From NCBI GenBank assembly GCA_945875225.1, contig CAMCJY010000097.1, forward strand, positions 1-7,165: DNA of 7,165 nt, given 5' to 3'. A program made the position numbers and the translations under genes. The DNA comes from Comamonas sp. lk (GTDB lineage: Bacteria; Pseudomonadota; Gammaproteobacteria; Burkholderiales; Burkholderiaceae_C). Positions within the stretch are counted from its first letter, which is position 1. Every line of letters starts with the position of its first letter. Positions 5,164-7,165 of this stretch are shown here, one piece after another. Under the pieces are notes generated by a model, which was not told the DNA's origin, did not search any database, and saw only the letters and a list, made by a program, of their open reading frames with translations.

Positions 5164-5682
5164 CTACAAAACGCTGCGATAGCCTTGGAGCCGCTTAGCC
5201 CAATAATCCGCAGTGATTTGGTCGGTACGCACCCCGGTGCGCTCATTGGCGGCGTGGATGAATTTACCGGAACCGATGTAAATGCCGACATGGGAGTTGG
5301 GCGATCCCAAGGTGTTAAAGAACACCAAGTCCCCTGGTACAGCAGCATGGGCTGCAATGGCGCGGGTTTTGTTGGCTATATCTGAGGCGCTGCCACGCAG
5401 TTCAATGCCGGCGGATTCTTTGTAAACAAAGCTCACCAAACCCGAGCAGTCAAAGCCGGTGTGCAATTTTTTCCCGTTGTATACGTAGTTGCGATCGAGC
5501 ATGGCCATGGCCTGCATCACGACCTCTTGCCGTTGTGCCGTTAATGCAGCTTGGCTTGTGGCGGGTAGCTGACTGGCATTGCCCGCTTGTCGGCTTGGCG
5601 TAGAGCAGCCGACCAATGCGGTCAATAGCAGGCTATACACCGGGGCAATGAGTCGATAGCGCGGCTTGAAAATCATGCCCAT
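5164..5682 (-). CDS. NlpC/P60-family cell-wall peptidase, lipoprotein
   Basis: A 172-residue predicted lipoprotein that would cut peptide bonds in peptidoglycan stems, as Spr/MepS-type endopeptidases do. Starting at 5682 it has a basic start (KPRYR), a hydrophobic stretch (11-24) and a lipobox LVGC with lipidated Cys26. The second residue after Cys is Thr, which does not suggest retention in the inner membrane, so outer-membrane anchoring in the periplasm is likely. The NlpC/P60 domain (about 52-172) shows catalytic Cys79 in TGFDCSGLV, His131 in SHVGIYIG and His143 in FIHAAN. The length is normal for a single-domain member. Start choice is uncertain: ATG codons at 5676, 5682 and 5724 are all in frame and none has a strong ribosome site; the 5724 start would put an odd 14-residue extension before the signal. 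It ends in tandem stops TAG-TAA. Confidence 0.9.
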   Translation of the reverse strand: MGMIFKPRYRLIAPVYSLLLTALVGCSTPSRQAGNASQLPATSQAALTAQRQEVVMQAMAMLDRNYVYNGKKLHTGFDCSGLVSFVYKESAGIELRGSASDIANKTRAIAAHAAVPGDLVFFNTLGSPNSHVGIYIGSGKFIHAANERTGVRTDQITADYWAKRLQGYRSVL

Positions 5683-6015
5683 ATTTTGCACCAAGCTCCG
5701 TACAGGGATTTCGCAGCGGGGCATAGGGTTCAGTTTTTCGCCTCACCGCCATGCGTTTACACTGACCGTTCGGTCTGCGCATGGCTGGCACAAAGTGTCT
5801 TTCGGCGGCCCTTTTTGTCTCGGCTTACTCTTTCTCCATTTAGTTGCATTAGCTCTTATGTTGCTTGCCTGCTCCGCACAAAACTTTGTGCATCCGTCCC
5901 AGACCAGCCGCATTACCAGGCGAGGGCACGCGTGCCAACCAGGGTCAAGGCAGATGCGCCTTCAGGGCGGATTTGCGCAAAGATCCTCCAAGGCATACGG
6001 CATAGAAGTGCACCT
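5683..6015. other. Spacer between divergent NlpC/P60 and acyltransferase genes
   Basis: 333 bp that should hold both promoters. The only clear element is the palindrome at 5764-5775. A plus-strand frame running to the TAG at 6023-6025, with a GTG at 5795, would encode a hydrophobic segment followed by LMLLACSAQ, which looks like a lipoprotein signal, then a Cys/Arg-rich tail. It lacks a ribosome site and a recognisable domain, so I do not call it a gene. The acyltransferase frame itself is open upstream through this whole spacer, but without an ATG; only a GTG at 5932 could extend it. Confidence 0.5.
5764..5775. promoter_or_regulatory. GACCG-TT-CGGTC palindrome, TetR-like operator candidate
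   Basis: A perfect 5-2-5 inverted repeat, GACCGTTCGGTC, lies 82 bp upstream of the chosen NlpC/P60 start and 240 bp upstream of the acyltransferase start. Short G/C-rich dyads with ACCG/CGGT arms are common among TetR-family operators. No TetR gene is in the window and no convincing promoter hexamers frame the site, so the role is a guess from shape. Confidence 0.35.
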
Positions 6016-7165
6016 ATGGGCCTAGCAGTCTCTAGCCTATGGTCCAGCTACCGCCAGCGCGTTCAATGGCGCGCAGGTCTGCACCGGGTGTTTCATCGCG
6101 GCCCGCAGGACGATCCGGTAGTGGACGGCTTGCGAGGTATGGCCAGCCTGTCTATTGTGCTGTTTCATTGCTTTTTTGGCGCGATGTTCTTGTTGAAGGA
6201 CTTTGATCGCATCAGCGCTTTTGCAGCGCAATTGCCGGCCTGGCTGGGTTTTCTAGCCAATACCGATAAAGCCGTAGATGTGTTTTTTATGGTCAGTGCC
6301 TACTTGTTGGGTGGCGCGCTGATGCGTGAGTTCGCGCGCAAGGGCACGATCGCAGTGCGCAATTTTTACATCCGCCGCCTGTTCCGTATTTACCCTTTGT
6401 TTCTGCTAGGGCTGGCGGTTTATGCACTGGGTAACCCTGGCTTGGCCGCGGACAATTTAATCTACAACCTGCTTTTCATCGACAACTTTCAGATGAAAAA
6501 TATCATTCCCGTGGGCTGGTCGCTGTCGATTGAAATGCAGTTTTACCTCGTTCTGCCAATGCTGATGGGCTGGCTGATGGGTATGACAGGGCAGGGCGGC
6601 CTTCGGGTTTTGCAATGCCTGTTCATGCTGTCCTTTGTGCCCATACTGGCCACCGCGCTGCTGTACCCTGTCACCTATGAAACGCCGTTTTTTCTTTTCC
6701 ACCCGCAGCGCATGGCGCCCGAGCTGTTTCTCAATGTGATGTATTTCCAAACCCATACCCGCATCGGCCCCTTGCTCTTGGGCCTGATCTGGGCCTGGGT
6801 GCGCCATGCGGATGCGGGGCTGCCCGCGCCGCCGCCACGCGGCATGGTCTGGGTGCTGGGCGGCGCGGCCTTGGCGCTGGTGTGGGCCTATTTCCCGGTC
6901 TATCAGCAGGGCTCTTGGTACTACCAGCATTTTTCGCCTTGGTTCAATCTCGTGGGTCAGGTCTTGCACCGTAATTTGTTTTGCCTGGGGGTCTTGCTGC
7001 TGGTGTTGGCTGCACAATCCCAGGGCCCGCCCGCCCGGGGCTTGGGCAGCATGTCTGTAGCCATGGCCGCAGCACTGCGTGGCTTTTTGGGCTGGGGCCT
7101 TTGGCGGCCGTTTTCCCAAGTGGTATTCCCGGTGTATTTGTTTCATTTCCCTATGGTCCTGGTCG
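6016..7165 (+). CDS. Membrane acyltransferase, acyltransferase-3 (OafA-like) family (partial, 3' end outside window)
   Basis: Integral inner-membrane enzyme of the family that transfers acyl groups, often acetyl, onto sugars of lipopolysaccharide, exopolysaccharide or other surface glycans. 383 codons are visible and no stop is reached. Family marks in order: VDGLRGMASLSIVLFH (36-51) with the conserved His51; DVFFMVSAYLLGG (88-100); RNFYIRRLFRIYPLF (115-129); GWSLSIEMQFYLVLP (167-181), where most relatives have Glu-Glu and this one Glu-Met; and VYLFHFP (373-379) near the visible end. Hydrophobic stretches recur throughout (for example 126-138, 176-190, 203-216, 250-261, 278-293, 319-333). ATG at 6016 is the only ATG in frame before the first domain motif; a GAAGTG before it is a passable ribosome site. 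It is divergent from the NlpC/P60 gene, so the two together suggest cell-envelope work, but no partner fixes the substrate. Confidence 0.88.
   Translation, partial: MGLAVSSLWSSYRQRVQWRAGLHRVFHRGPQDDPVVDGLRGMASLSIVLFHCFFGAMFLLKDFDRISAFAAQLPAWLGFLANTDKAVDVFFMVSAYLLGGALMREFARKGTIAVRNFYIRRLFRIYPLFLLGLAVYALGNPGLAADNLIYNLLFIDNFQMKNIIPVGWSLSIEMQFYLVLPMLMGWLMGMTGQGGLRVLQCLFMLSFVPILATALLYPVTYETPFFLFHPQRMAPELFLNVMYFQTHTRIGPLLLGLIWAWVRHADAGLPAPPPRGMVWVLGGAALALVWAYFPVYQQGSWYYQHFSPWFNLVGQVLHRNLFCLGVLLLVLAAQSQGPPARGLGSMSVAMAAALRGFLGWGLWRPFSQVVFPVYLFHFPMVLV

Noticed and set aside
5140..5385. Plus-strand frame opposite the 3' half of the NlpC/P60 gene
   Set aside because: Shadow of the peptidase frame, which carries all three catalytic residues.
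6457..7146. Long minus-strand open frame, 229 codons, opposite the acyltransferase
   Set aside because: The product is rich in His, Gln and Arg with no domain, typical of the antisense of a G+C-rich membrane protein gene. The plus frame has all acyltransferase-3 motifs.

Overview
The window looks like chromosome of a betaproteobacterium, most likely order Burkholderiales and close to Comamonadaceae. This rests on a TctC/Bug-type binding protein placed head to head with a TctD/TctE two-component system, a layout common in that group, and on protein styles typical of it. It is an inference from gene content, not a phylogeny.

Layout. (1) 1-2927: a divergent transport/regulation block. On the minus strand is the 5' part of tctC, the periplasmic binding protein of a tripartite tricarboxylate transporter; its 3' end lies outside the window. 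On the plus strand are tctD (OmpR-type response regulator) and tctE (membrane histidine kinase), 3 nt apart and surely one operon. The 106 bp between tctC and tctD holds a good -35 for tctC and an 11-bp-period direct repeat that fits a TctD binding site. (2) 2979-4999: a light-sensing block. A short BLUF flavoprotein (minus) and a MerR-type regulator with a complete-looking cobalamin-binding module of the CarH/LitR type (plus) diverge from a 656-bp intergenic region rich in repeats. Base composition falls here (21 G+C of 60 in 3181-3240, against 37 of 60 in 2101-2160). (3) 5000-7165: a convergent spacer with a perfect 9-bp hairpin, a small NlpC/P60 lipoprotein (minus), a 333-bp spacer with a TetR-like palindrome, and the first 383 codons of a membrane acyltransferase of the OafA type (plus), which runs off the window end.

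How the parts work together. TctE would sense an extracellular carboxylate, phosphorylate TctD at Asp51, and TctD would switch on the divergent tctC transport operon. In the light block the nearest described logic is E. coli BluF/BluR, where a BLUF protein relieves repression by a MerR-type protein. Here the MerR-type partner also keeps the residues by which CarH binds adenosylcobalamin and senses light itself. The pair may therefore combine two chromophores, flavin and B12, in one switch. This is the most interesting point in the window. The targets of the switch are not visible beyond possible self-regulation.
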